From: PVC group bacterium
Lineage (GTDB): Bacteria > Verrucomicrobiota > Kiritimatiellia > UBA8416
Reading direction: 5' to 3'
Assembly (NCBI GenBank): GCA_003567005.1
Contig: PXBF01000107.1
Location: 19,979-83,978 of the forward strand
Length of the DNA: 64,000 nt
Part shown: one piece after another, positions 25,941 through 35,149 of the stretch
How positions within the stretch are numbered: the first letter of the stretch is position 1
Layout: every line of letters starts with the position of its first letter
The notes under the pieces: generated by a model
The model's input: the letters and a program-made list of their open reading frames with translations, nothing else
Told to the model about the DNA's origin: nothing
The model's database searches: none
Program-made: the position numbers and the translations under genes

Positions 25941-26486
25941 ATGAAATGTTGTCTTTTGCTTTTCCTGATAACGGTTTCGGTTGTTCAAATCAGCAGTGCC
26001 CAGGTGTACCGCGAGGGGAAACCTTCCATGAGTCGGGAGTCCAAGATTGATGTTGTACGGATGGACTGGGGGGCGAAAAGCGAGCATTACGACAGGATTG
26101 TAGGAACCGTAAGGTTGTACACCGAGAATATGAACGAAGTCTATTTTCCTGTACTGTTGACGTTCGATATTTACAGCAGGCATGCCGTGCAGCGTGAGCA
26201 AACGAATTCGCCTCGAGGCTCACGTTCGACCACATCTCTGGAACCAGAAAAAATTGGAACGCTTCAGGTACGTTGCGATGCTAGGCGCTATGGATATAGA
26301 CGGCGGCGCGGTTTTGTTGAATATCAGTTTTCTCACACCTTTCCCAGAAATACGGATGCGCACAATATTCATCTATCCAATGTTCGGTTCAACAACAGTC
26401 CGGTCTTTTATCGGATTTTATTCAATATCAACGGATCGCTGACGAGGAGCGGTTTTACGCTGCAAGAGCCCCGCAGGATGCGGTAA
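25941..26486 (+). CDS. secreted protein, unknown function
   Basis: A 181-residue exported protein. MKCCLLLFLITVSVVQISSA is a signal peptide, and AAGGGG lies just upstream. The mature protein has VDWG-like strands (IDVVRMDWGAKSEHYDRIVGTV), an Arg-rich loop RCDARRYGYRRRRGF, and a final domain FNINGSLTRSGFTLQEP. It looks like a small beta-sandwich protein. No family was recognised. It is monocistronic: a relic lies upstream and aspA faces it convergently, 27 nt away. Confidence 0.6.
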   Translation: MKCCLLLFLITVSVVQISSAQVYREGKPSMSRESKIDVVRMDWGAKSEHYDRIVGTVRLYTENMNEVYFPVLLTFDIYSRHAVQREQTNSPRGSRSTTSLEPEKIGTLQVRCDARRYGYRRRRGFVEYQFSHTFPRNTDAHNIHLSNVRFNNSPVFYRILFNINGSLTRSGFTLQEPRRMR

Positions 26487-26513
26487 CTGTGTGTGTGTAC
26501 GCCTTCATGGCAT

Positions 26514-27908
26514 CTATTTATCTCCCAGCCGAGTGACATGTTCCGGGGAAATCAGTTGGTCGAACGTTTCTGTTGAGATGCCGTGATGGATTTTTGCGAG
26601 TTCGCGCAAGGGGATCCTGCTGGTACGTGCTTGTTCCAGCATTTGTGCTGCTGCATGATAGCCAATCCTGGATGCAAGGGCGGTAATGGTAGCGATAGAG
26701 GATTCTACCTGTTGTCGGCATCTCTCTTCATTGACATGGATGTCAGTAATGCAGTAGTCGTCCAGAATATGTGCGGCCCGCGTGAGTAGGGTAATGCTTT
26801 CGAGAAGGGCATCGGCCAGGACTGGCAAGAAGGCATTCAGTTCCAGATTGCCCAAAGCGGCGGCTTGTGCGATGAGTTGGTCGTTGGCTTGGACGCGTAA
26901 GGCGGCTTGGATTACGGCTTCGGGGATGACGGGGTTTACTTTGCCGGGCATAATCGAGGATCCTGCTTGGCGCGGTGGCAGGTGCAGCTCACCGAAGCCG
27001 GCGTCGGGACCGGATGCAAGCAGTCGTAGATCATTGCATACTTTGTGAAGATTGACGGCACAAGCTTTGAGTAAGCCACTGACTTCAACATAGACATCTG
27101 CATTTTGTGTAGCTTCGGTCAGGTTTTCCGCTCTGGCAAAGCCAATCCCTGTCTTGGCGCGCAGCATTTCGGTGGTGCGGAAAATATAGGTGCGTGGTGC
27201 GCCGAGGCCACTGCCGATGGCGGTCCCGCCGAGGTTAATGACGCGCAATCGTTCCTCGCATTTATAGATGCGCCATCGATCGCGGGCAAACGCCTCAGCA
27301 AAGGCACTGAAGGTACGCCCCATGGTTGTGAGTACGGCATCCTGCAATTGCGTACGGCCGACTTTGACAACATGAGACCATGTTTCCTCTGCCTGCTCGC
27401 AGTTTTTTTGGAGTTTTGTGAGCGTTTGGGTTAATTTTTGCACTTCCTGGATTGTTGCGAGGTGCAAGGCTGTAGGGTAGGTGTCATTCGTGGATTGGAA
27501 CTTGTTGATATCTTCCAGTGGATCGAGCACCGTGTATGTGCCTAGAGGGTGCCCTAGCAGTTCTAGGGCACGATTGGTGATGACCTCGCATACATTGAGA
27601 TTGGTTGAGGTGCCCGCACCGCCTTGCAAGGCATCGATTATGATATGTTGATCGAGTTTACCTTGCTGTAGTTCCATGCAAGCGGTTTGTATGCCATTCC
27701 ATAGGGGATCCGGCCAGGGGGTATGCTCCTGCGCAGCTTGCAGACAGGCTTCTTTCACATACCCATATGCATGAATGAGGCTGGGGGCAATGCGGCGTTG
27801 CGTGAGGGGAAAATTCTCTGTTGCGCGTAGTGTATGTATGCCGTAGAGCGCATCGTGTGGGATTGTACGTGTTCCGAGACTATCTGTTTCTGTACGTGTC
27901 ATGGTCAT
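26514..27908 (-). CDS. aspA: aspartate ammonia-lyase/fumarase-superfamily enzyme
   Basis: A 464-residue member of the aspartase/fumarase superfamily. It has GGAGTSTNLNVCEVITNRA, KFQSTNDTYPTALHLA, LGGTAIGSGL-like and the signature GSSIMPGKVNPVIPE with the catalytic Ser loop. It converts aspartate to fumarate and ammonia, or acts as a fumarase. Aspartase is preferred because the gene directly follows hydG (24 nt); aspA is often found with hydE, hydF and hydG in [FeFe]-hydrogenase maturation clusters. No ribosome site was seen. Substrate specificity is inferred from context only. Confidence 0.85.
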   Translation of the reverse strand: MTMTRTETDSLGTRTIPHDALYGIHTLRATENFPLTQRRIAPSLIHAYGYVKEACLQAAQEHTPWPDPLWNGIQTACMELQQGKLDQHIIIDALQGGAGTSTNLNVCEVITNRALELLGHPLGTYTVLDPLEDINKFQSTNDTYPTALHLATIQEVQKLTQTLTKLQKNCEQAEETWSHVVKVGRTQLQDAVLTTMGRTFSAFAEAFARDRWRIYKCEERLRVINLGGTAIGSGLGAPRTYIFRTTEMLRAKTGIGFARAENLTEATQNADVYVEVSGLLKACAVNLHKVCNDLRLLASGPDAGFGELHLPPRQAGSSIMPGKVNPVIPEAVIQAALRVQANDQLIAQAAALGNLELNAFLPVLADALLESITLLTRAAHILDDYCITDIHVNEERCRQQVESSIATITALASRIGYHAAAQMLEQARTSRIPLRELAKIHHGISTETFDQLISPEHVTRLGDK

Positions 27909-27932
27909 GATTGTGTGTGATAATCGCGTGCA

Positions 27933-29330
27933 TTAGCAGTAAACGTCGTGGCCTCCGGCACGTACACGTTCTACCAGGTTTCGGGCGCGGCGGGCCGCGT
28001 CAGGGTGCATGCCCGTGATCACGTCATCTATCAGTTTTTCACCTGTGGCTCTGGTTTCGGGAGAGGCATAGTCATTGAGATACTCCTGATAAGTGGAAAG
28101 GGCATTCGGCTCACAGTGCATTTTAATATCACCTGGTTTGGCCAAATCCATAAAATCGGCTCCGGTGCGCCCCAGGCGATAGCATCCCGTACAGAATGAG
28201 GGTATGTAGCCTAGGGAAGCAATTGAATGAATGACTTCATCAAGCGGCCGATGGTCACCTAGCGCGAATTGGCTGGCATCATAATCTTCATGGTCGGCGT
28301 ATCCTCCTGGGTTGGTTCGGCTACCGGCAGAAATCTGGGATACCCCGAGGGCAAAGGATTCTGCGCGCGTTTGGGGATTCTCGCGCGTGGATAAAATAAT
28401 ACCTGTATAGGGTACAGCTAATCGCAAAATTGCGATAATTTTACGAAAATCATGATCGTTGACAGCATGAGGCGGTTTACTTGCCATCTCCGTGCCCGAG
28501 GCCGGTTCGAGTCGTGGCACGCTGATGGTGTGGGGTCCGACGCCGAATGTTTTTTCCAAATGGCGGATATGTTGCATGAGGGCCAGTATTTCAAAGCGCC
28601 AATCGGCGAGTCCGAAAAGCACACCTATACCGACATCATCGATGCCTGCTTGCATGGCGCGATCAATGGCAGTGATGCGCCAGTCGTAATCTTGTTTTCG
28701 TCCGCCGACATGTACGTTGCGATAGGTTTCGCGATGATAGGTTTCCTGAAAGAGTTGATACGTTCCGATTTGCGCCTCTTTTAGTGCACGGAACTCTTCT
28801 ACCTCTAATGGGGCAATATTGACATTCACCCGACGGATTTCGCCATGATCGTGCCGTGTGTTATAGATCGTGGCGATGCTGTCTAATACATATTGAAACC
28901 CTTCTTGTGGGTAGGCTTCCCCTGCTACGAGAAGAACGCGCTTGTGTCCTTGGTCGATGAGGATACGCGTTTCGCGCGCAATTTCTGCCTGTGTCAGTGC
29001 GCGTCGGTGAATGGCGGTATTACGCGCTCGAAAGGCGCAATATAAACATTCGTTTCCGCATAAATTGGAAATATACAAGGGAGCAAAAAGCACGAGTCGC
29101 TTTCCGTAGATCTCTTCTTTGATATAGCGTGCCGTTTCGAATAGTTCTTGAAGCAATTCGGGGTCTTGGACATGAGCTAACAGTGCCACTTTGTCGGCAC
29201 CAATTCCTTTCATTTCACGTGCTTCGGCCAAAATGTCGTTAACGGCCTTAGCATCGGGTTTGCGTGCTATATGTAAAATTTGTTGTATATCCGGTTCCTG
29301 TATAATCATGGTCTTGCCTGTTGTGTACAT
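27933..29330 (-). CDS. hydG: [FeFe]-hydrogenase maturation radical SAM tyrosine lyase HydG
   Basis: A 465-residue HydG, which splits tyrosine to give CO and cyanide for the H-cluster. The radical-SAM motif CGNECLYC (Cys91, Cys95, Cys98) follows the conserved GKRLVLFAPLYISN segment. The C-terminal second iron-sulfur site that separates HydG from ThiH is present: FCTGCYRLGRTGADFMDLAK with a further Cys in KMHCEPNA. GGYADHEDYDASQF also fits HydG. The start is ATG 29330 or ATG 29309. HydE, HydF and the hydrogenase are not in this window. An aspA-like gene follows. Confidence 0.96.
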   Translation of the reverse strand: MYTTGKTMIIQEPDIQQILHIARKPDAKAVNDILAEAREMKGIGADKVALLAHVQDPELLQELFETARYIKEEIYGKRLVLFAPLYISNLCGNECLYCAFRARNTAIHRRALTQAEIARETRILIDQGHKRVLLVAGEAYPQEGFQYVLDSIATIYNTRHDHGEIRRVNVNIAPLEVEEFRALKEAQIGTYQLFQETYHRETYRNVHVGGRKQDYDWRITAIDRAMQAGIDDVGIGVLFGLADWRFEILALMQHIRHLEKTFGVGPHTISVPRLEPASGTEMASKPPHAVNDHDFRKIIAILRLAVPYTGIILSTRENPQTRAESFALGVSQISAGSRTNPGGYADHEDYDASQFALGDHRPLDEVIHSIASLGYIPSFCTGCYRLGRTGADFMDLAKPGDIKMHCEPNALSTYQEYLNDYASPETRATGEKLIDDVITGMHPDAARRARNLVERVRAGGHDVYC

Positions 29331-29460
29331 GCTTTTGAATGAAGGTTATTTATAGCACACTGGTATGGCAGTGTCGAGGTTCCGGTCGTGCCGTGCTTGT
29401 GTGCACGGTACTTTCGGCCTGGGGAGAGGGATGCGGAGCAAGACGCGGCAGGCGGGGCCG

Positions 29461-30144
29461 TTAAATCGGAGACCCAGCACTGGTTTCGATCCAGTGATAG
29501 GCGCGATGCACGAGCTCCGTGGCATTTTTAAGTTTGAGCTTTTGTTTGATGTGTGCGCGGTGCGTCTCGATAGTCTTTACGCTTAGGTTAAGCGATTCGG
29601 CAATTCGCCGCGTGGCGTATCCGCGTCCTATCAGCTCGAAAACCTCGAGTTCACGATCGCTCAAACGGTCAATTCCATATAGGTCCGTATCGCTTGGTTT
29701 TACTCCATCTACGATATCGCGTAATACTTTGGCAGACAATGCGCTGCTCAAATAAATATTCCCAGAAATGACAGTTCGTATTGCGCTGATGACCGTTTCT
29801 GCTGCTTCTTGCTTCATGACATATCCCCTGGCCCCAGCGCGGAGCGCGCGCTCGGCATACAGGGTCTCGTCGTGCATGGATAAGATCAGGATAGGGATTT
29901 GTGGTAAGCGGTCTTTGAGTGTTTTGGTTAGATCGATACCGCTAGTCCCCTGTAGCGAGACATCGATAATGATAGCGTCTGGTACGAATTGATCCAGTTT
30001 CTGTAACGCTTCAGTCGCGTTGCTGGCTTCATTGGCTACCGTGAGATCGGGTTCCTGGTTAATGAGTACCGCCATGCCTTGGCGTACGATCGGATGGTCA
30101 TCCACTAACATTACGCTATATTCGTTTTTAATCGTTTTGTCCAT
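29461..30144 (-). CDS. NarL/LuxR-family response regulator
   Basis: A 227-residue two-component regulator. The receiver domain (about residues 10-125) has VMLVDDHPIVRQGM, the phospho-acceptor IIIDVSLQG and YVMKQEA with the conserved Lys. The C-terminal LuxR helix-turn-helix (LSDRELEVFELIGRGYATRRIAESL, then VKTIETHRAHIKQKL) binds DNA. ATG 30144 is preferred over an upstream TTG. No cognate kinase is adjacent. The gene lies upstream of hydG in the same orientation with a 130-bp gap, which does not by itself prove a link. Confidence 0.93.
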   Translation of the reverse strand: MDKTIKNEYSVMLVDDHPIVRQGMAVLINQEPDLTVANEASNATEALQKLDQFVPDAIIIDVSLQGTSGIDLTKTLKDRLPQIPILILSMHDETLYAERALRAGARGYVMKQEAAETVISAIRTVISGNIYLSSALSAKVLRDIVDGVKPSDTDLYGIDRLSDRELEVFELIGRGYATRRIAESLNLSVKTIETHRAHIKQKLKLKNATELVHRAYHWIETSAGSPI

Positions 30145-30322
30145 AGTATCGCCGTATTTATTGGAATTACGCAAATTGATAAAATGATCATACTTTAGGT
30201 CTCAAAATATCAGTATATGCGGCAATAATCCATAACAAAGTCCCTTTTAAAATTTCACGATATCACGGTTTATGATCGTATGGGGCGTAAGATCTGACAA
30301 GAAAGAGCCGAGGTTGATTGTT

Positions 30323-31777
30323 TCATCGTGGTACAGCGAGTCGACCGTTAAAGAATTCGATGATGTGCCCACGTTCGGTGAGCCAACTGATGGGTTGTAG
30401 GAGTTCTTTGGCTTGGGGAGATTCGTGATCGACGTGGCCGAGCAGGTCTTGCAGGATTTCCTCTCGTGTGCAACCGGGGTGATCTTTAAGGTAACGTAGG
30501 GTGTCTCGAATGGCGGGGACGGCGACATTCGGGTCAAGCGGTGTGGGCTGTACAGCTGTTACAAAGTGTATACCTTTCCCCGTGCCGGCTTTGAATACAT
30601 GCAGGTGACGATTGCGCAAGGCCGCGCGTAGTGCCAACGCCGTGTGAATGGGAAACCGGAGTTCTCGCTGCCAAGCGTGATGAAGGGCAGACCGAATCAC
30701 CCGGTCGCGAATGGTATGGGCCTCGTTTTCTTGTAGCACGACCTTGCGCGCGGACTTGATGTTATGTTCGATCACTTTTTGCAGCATGAATCGTTGGGCT
30801 TCGCGGAGCGTTAACGTTTCCGCATCTTCCTTTTGCTCTTCTGTCTTAGGTCGATAGATCGTTTGCGTTGTGCAGGCATTTTTCCAGCGTTCTACATCTT
30901 CGGGTTCGTGAGATATACGAATTCTGCTGCGGTAGGTATCCAGGGGGATATGGCTATATTGTTGGGTATGGATTTGTTTGATGGCTTCCTGATAGCTGTG
31001 ATGGTTTGGGGGACCTAGGAACTGGTTGCTCAGGCCACAGATTGCGACACAGGTGAAAACCCCGGTAGGTGGTTCCAGCGTTTCGGTTTCTATATCAAAA
31101 AAGTCTTCGAGATGATCTTGGATGATATGGTTTTCGATGGTTTCTCGTTCGAGTGATACAGTTCGGCAGCGCTGACACTGAAAAAATGCATTATGGGTTG
31201 TGTTGTCGTCTGCTATTTCCAGGCGCACATAGCATAATCCCTCACGAGCCAAAAGGAGTGCTGCCAGATCGAGAAGGGGATAGGCCTTATGCGTTGCGGC
31301 CACGCGTTTCGCCACTTCGGAGATGGCTTTGCGCTCGGGCAGAAAGCGTGCCTCTAACAGGTTTGCTTGCGAGAAACCTGGAGCGGCAGCGTCGTTCCGC
31401 CTGCCATCAAACGTATTTTGCGAAGAGGAGGCCGTGCGGTTCGTGTGGTGTGGCCGCTGCCTCTCTGTAGACGGTTGCGCTTGCGCATCCTTTGGTTGTA
31501 CTTTTCTGCTGAAGGTATCCGCTTCGCGATTGGGCTGTCGCCGATCTTTGCGGTTGCGCTGATCCCGTTGATTGCGATCCCGTCTTGTATGGTCTCGATG
31601 ATGGGGTTTTTGGGAGGATGACTTGCCGGTATTATCTTCGTGATCCCGATAACGACTAGCATGAACGGCATTGGGGGGGCGCCGCGCCCATTGCGGGACA
31701 AAGTTCAGATCCAGAAAGGCATCGGTATCGAGTACTTGCTTTTGCTTATTATCTTTCGCTTCTTTTCCATCACCCAT
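30323..31777 (-). CDS. unknown protein with disordered basic N-terminus and C2H2-type zinc finger
   Basis: A 484-residue cytoplasmic protein without a named family. Residues 1-150 are low-complexity and rich in Arg, Asp, Gln and His (RDRNQRDQRNRKDRRQ), likely disordered and nucleic-acid-binding. A folded middle contains Cys201-x2-Cys204-x12-His217-x4-His222, the exact spacing of a classical C2H2 finger. The C-terminal 70 residues (PAIRDTLRYLKDHPGCTREEIL onward, ending EFFNGRLAVPR) resemble a winged helix. ATG 31777 has GGAG nearby; a longer start 23 codons upstream is possible. It lies downstream of argS, with a hairpin between. A nucleic-acid role is inference. Confidence 0.7.
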   Translation of the reverse strand: MGDGKEAKDNKQKQVLDTDAFLDLNFVPQWARRPPNAVHASRYRDHEDNTGKSSSQKPHHRDHTRRDRNQRDQRNRKDRRQPNREADTFSRKVQPKDAQAQPSTERQRPHHTNRTASSSQNTFDGRRNDAAAPGFSQANLLEARFLPERKAISEVAKRVAATHKAYPLLDLAALLLAREGLCYVRLEIADDNTTHNAFFQCQRCRTVSLERETIENHIIQDHLEDFFDIETETLEPPTGVFTCVAICGLSNQFLGPPNHHSYQEAIKQIHTQQYSHIPLDTYRSRIRISHEPEDVERWKNACTTQTIYRPKTEEQKEDAETLTLREAQRFMLQKVIEHNIKSARKVVLQENEAHTIRDRVIRSALHHAWQRELRFPIHTALALRAALRNRHLHVFKAGTGKGIHFVTAVQPTPLDPNVAVPAIRDTLRYLKDHPGCTREEILQDLLGHVDHESPQAKELLQPISWLTERGHIIEFFNGRLAVPR

Positions 31778-31865
31778 GCCGTGAGACTCCTGCGCAGCAT
31801 CTTTGTAAAACCTACACCTTATGTGTTTTTGTTTCTGGAACGCCATTAGTTAGATTACTGATGCA

Positions 31866-31887
31866 GAGCCTATGGTAAAGTAGGCTC
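31866..31887. other. hairpin between argS and the zinc-finger gene
   Basis: GAGCCTA (31866-31872) and TAGGCTC (31881-31887) form a perfect 7-bp stem with an 8-base loop. No T run follows on either strand, so it is not a standard terminator; it could be a processing site or attenuator. Confidence 0.4.
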
Positions 31888-31895
31888 TCCTGCAA

Positions 31896-33629
31896 TCAAA
31901 TACGCGCGGGGGTCTCAATGCCCAGTATGTTCAGGCCGCGTTTTAGTATGGTTGCGGTTATGGCACAAAGTCGTACGCGGCTTTCGCGGACGCCTGGGTC
32001 AGCTTTGAGGCAAGGTACATTTTGGTAAAAGCTACTGTACGTTTGTGAAAGCGTATAGAGGTAGTCGGCAATCACGCTGGGGCGATAGGCAGCGGCAGCA
32101 CGAGTAACCACATCAGGGAAGCGCAGGATCTGTATGCAGAGCGCCCGTTCGCGAGGATCGGTTAGCTGTAGCGAGGTTTGGTCTGAGATGGGGGTTCCTT
32201 CTCGTGCGCTGTATTTATCAAGAAGGCTTGCAATTCTTGCGTAGGCATATTGGAGATAAGGTCCCGAATTGCCATCCAATGCCAATGCCTTGTCCCACGT
32301 GAACGTGATGAGGGTCTGCGGGTTCTGGCTTAAATCGGCATATTTCACGGCTCCGATACCGACAGCGCGCGCGACCTCTTTGCGTTCGGGTTCGGGCATA
32401 TCGGGGTTAAGTTCCGATACCATGTCATATGCTCTCCGTTCCGCTTCGTCGAGAAGTGCCTCTAGTTTGATTACATTTCCTTGCCGCGTGGAGAACGTGG
32501 CTTCGGGCAAGCGCATAAGGCCGAACCAAACATGTTCGAGGCGCGATTGACATCCGGTTTTGCGTGCGATGGCAAAGAATTGTTTGAAATGTAATTGTTG
32601 TCGTTCGTCGGTCACATAAATGATTCGCTCGGGATGAAATTCTGCTTCGCGGGATTGGACGGTTGCGACATCGGTGGTCGCATAGTTATATCCACCGTCT
32701 CTTTTTTGCACGATGCATACCGGCAAGCCCTCATCCTCGAGGCGCACAATCAATGCGCCTTCGCTTTCTTCGGCTAATGCTTGTTCGCGCAATGTGGAAA
32801 TAACGTCTGCGAGATCATTATGATAAAAACTTTCGCCACGTATGAGATCGAAATGTACGTCCAGTCGCTGATAAATTTTTTCGAATTCGCCAAGGCTGAT
32901 TTCAATAAAGGTTTGCCATAGGGATCGATTTTCGGGATCCCCTTTCTGCAGTTTCACCAATTCTGCGCGGCAAGCATCCATCCAGTCGTCATCATTTCGT
33001 GCACGTTCATAGCTTGTAACGTAGATGCGTTCCAGCTCCTCGATGGGGGCCTGTTTTAGGCGATCTTTATCTAGAAACTTTCGGTATCCCATGATGAGAA
33101 TGCCGAATTGGGTACCCCAGTCACCAATGTGGTTGTCGGCGATCACATGATAACCGAGACTGCGATACATACGGTCGATCGCATTGCCTATAATGGTGGA
33201 TCGGATGTGTCCGATGTGCATGGGTTTGGCAACATTCGGACTGGAGTAATCGATGATTACGGTTTTTCCTTCTCCTTGCTGTGGGATGCCACTGGTTGGG
33301 TCATTGCCTATGTGGCTGGTTTTCTGCAAAATCCAGTTGTCATCGAGAAAAATATTAATAAACCCTGGGCCTGCTACTTCCATGCCTGCAATACCGGTAG
33401 GCATGGGGCCGGCTTCCACAACTGCTTTTGCCAATTCGCGCGGTATTTTGCCAAGGCGTTTGGCGAGTCCCATGGCCGCATTGCATTGATAGTCGCCGAA
33501 TTTCGGATTCTGGGTTTCGACTACCGTAATATCTTGCGGTGTGTCGTCTAGGATCGACGCAAATCGTGCTTGCAGCGTTGCGCTTAGCAATGCTGTAACC
33601 GTCATGTTTTTTTGATTATTTGATTCCAT
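31896..33629 (-). CDS. argS: arginyl-tRNA synthetase
   Basis: A 577-residue class I synthetase that charges tRNA-Arg. The N-terminal Add-1 domain (to about residue 110) precedes the HIGH-type motif SSPNVAKPMHIGHIRSTIIGNA. The catalytic core has WGTQFGILIMGYRKFL and ATTDVATVQSR, and the anticodon domain ends with SSFYQNVPCL and the C-terminal ARI tail. The length is typical. Transcription runs toward the zinc-finger-like gene. The start ATG 33629 lacks a strong ribosome site; an in-frame ATG at 33605 is an alternative. Confidence 0.97.
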   Translation of the reverse strand: MESNNQKNMTVTALLSATLQARFASILDDTPQDITVVETQNPKFGDYQCNAAMGLAKRLGKIPRELAKAVVEAGPMPTGIAGMEVAGPGFINIFLDDNWILQKTSHIGNDPTSGIPQQGEGKTVIIDYSSPNVAKPMHIGHIRSTIIGNAIDRMYRSLGYHVIADNHIGDWGTQFGILIMGYRKFLDKDRLKQAPIEELERIYVTSYERARNDDDWMDACRAELVKLQKGDPENRSLWQTFIEISLGEFEKIYQRLDVHFDLIRGESFYHNDLADVISTLREQALAEESEGALIVRLEDEGLPVCIVQKRDGGYNYATTDVATVQSREAEFHPERIIYVTDERQQLHFKQFFAIARKTGCQSRLEHVWFGLMRLPEATFSTRQGNVIKLEALLDEAERRAYDMVSELNPDMPEPERKEVARAVGIGAVKYADLSQNPQTLITFTWDKALALDGNSGPYLQYAYARIASLLDKYSAREGTPISDQTSLQLTDPRERALCIQILRFPDVVTRAAAAYRPSVIADYLYTLSQTYSSFYQNVPCLKADPGVRESRVRLCAITATILKRGLNILGIETPARI

Positions 33630-33829
33630 GCCCGCGTTCTATACCGAATCGATCGGGGAAGCGCAACACTGCAGGTTCGCGTATGCTTGGTTTTATTCGG
33701 TGTACGTTGCCGGTGAAACACCTGGCGGTAGTCTTTAACCATGCGTCTGGCCAGCTAGATGCTACATCAATATGCGTTACGCGGGGGGGGATATATGGCT
33801 CTTTTGCTGTGCTATCTCTATTGGTATGT

Positions 33830-35149
33830 TTAGCGTATCGATCGGATGGAAGTCGCCTCATCTCGCGGGATATTGCGTATCATGCCTGTTTCCAACTTGA
33901 GTTCAATTGTATCGGTATCGTTGGTTCCGGACCAGTACCCTCTATAGACATTGGTTGCGGTGGTGATTTCATAATTGGGTTTTGGCAGGGGGTCCAAGTC
34001 GTAGTGTTTTGTGATGCGTTCATGGCTGGAGATGTCAATCGTTTCCTGTATCCGCCTGTAGCCGGTACGTAAGATGGTCACGGTATGTTCTCCCTCAACA
34101 AGTGGATGTATTTCGTATGGTAAGGATGTTTCGTCTTCCGATTCGGGGTCAGGTTGTGTTTGGCCCGCGAGGATATCATTTATCAAAATGCGAGCTTCCG
34201 GGGGCGTTGTAGTTACGATGAGTGTACCGCCGGTTACCTCCATGTCAAAATGGAAATCGCGTTGTTCGCCGGCTTGCAGAAGAATGTTCGTTTGGATCGT
34301 GCGATAGGCAGGGTGTTCAAGGGTCACACGATATTCACCAGCAGGTAAGGTTGATAGAGAGAGGGGGGTGCGACCACGGAAGTTATCATCAATGAGCACG
34401 CGCGCACGCTCCGGGGTGCTGTTGAAATGGATGCTGCCTGGCTCCGCAATCAAGCTAATATTGAGGTGGCGGGATTCTCCTGCTTCAACAGTTAGTGTCT
34501 CCGTAAAGGTACGGTAGCCACGCATTTGCACCTGAAGTTCGGTGCTGCCGGCAGGGAGTGCGGAAATTTGCAAGGGCGTTGTGCCGATGGCTTCTTCATT
34601 CAGATAGACGGTTGCCCCATCGGGAGAGGATTCAATTGTAATTTCGGCAGATTCGCGTTGCATATCGAACTCGAGTATTTGTGTTGTGCCTGGTTCTACG
34701 TTGTGCCGGAGGTGCAGTGGCGCATAGCCGTCTAATTGAATGAGGCCGGTTAGGGGGCCGGGCTCAATGCCTCGCAGCAGCAGAGGGGAAAGCCCGCTGG
34801 CATGACCGTCAATCGATACTTGTGCTGCGGCAGGTGTCGTTCTGATCAGGAGCGTAGAAGGGATCGGTTCCAGCGTTAATGCTAGATGTGTCGGTTCGGT
34901 GTCATCGAACAACTGGAGAGAATCGAAGCTAGTAAAATATCCATCTCGGGTGGCACTGACGAGGTAGGCGTTGGGTTGTGCAATAACCCTTGCCGGAGAA
35001 ATGCCGGCTCGTATCGTATTCATGCGGATATGTGCGCCGGAGGGGTCGGTGTTAATGTGTACAGTCGCCCGTGCGATCGTGACGATAGAGAGGTACAAAA
35101 CAATATGTTTCAGATAGAAAAGTCGATTGTTTACGTGTTTATGGAGCAT
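33830..35149 (-). CDS. PEGA-repeat exported protein
   Basis: A 439-residue exported protein with an N-terminal hydrophobic signal (about residues 10-26, LKHIVLYLSIVTIARA). It has five consecutive PEGA domains of about 70 residues, recognisable from repeats such as ITIESSPDGATVYLNEEAIG, STPERARVLIDDNFRGRTPL and TTPPEARILINDILAGQT, each with a GYR- or YRTI-like end. The C-terminal 60 residues (YRGYWSGTNDTDTIELKL) differ. PEGA domains act as surface or periplasmic structural modules. ATG 35149 has GGGGAGGGGG upstream and overlaps the end of the FHA gene by 11 nt, so the two are coupled. Confidence 0.88.
   Translation of the reverse strand: MLHKHVNNRLFYLKHIVLYLSIVTIARATVHINTDPSGAHIRMNTIRAGISPARVIAQPNAYLVSATRDGYFTSFDSLQLFDDTEPTHLALTLEPIPSTLLIRTTPAAAQVSIDGHASGLSPLLLRGIEPGPLTGLIQLDGYAPLHLRHNVEPGTTQILEFDMQRESAEITIESSPDGATVYLNEEAIGTTPLQISALPAGSTELQVQMRGYRTFTETLTVEAGESRHLNISLIAEPGSIHFNSTPERARVLIDDNFRGRTPLSLSTLPAGEYRVTLEHPAYRTIQTNILLQAGEQRDFHFDMEVTGGTLIVTTTPPEARILINDILAGQTQPDPESEDETSLPYEIHPLVEGEHTVTILRTGYRRIQETIDISSHERITKHYDLDPLPKPNYEITTATNVYRGYWSGTNDTDTIELKLETGMIRNIPRDEATSIRSIR

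Noticed and set aside
33616..33861. Minus-strand frame between argS and the PEGA gene
   Set aside because: No ribosome site, no homology, and it overlaps the argS start; it is probably intergenic.
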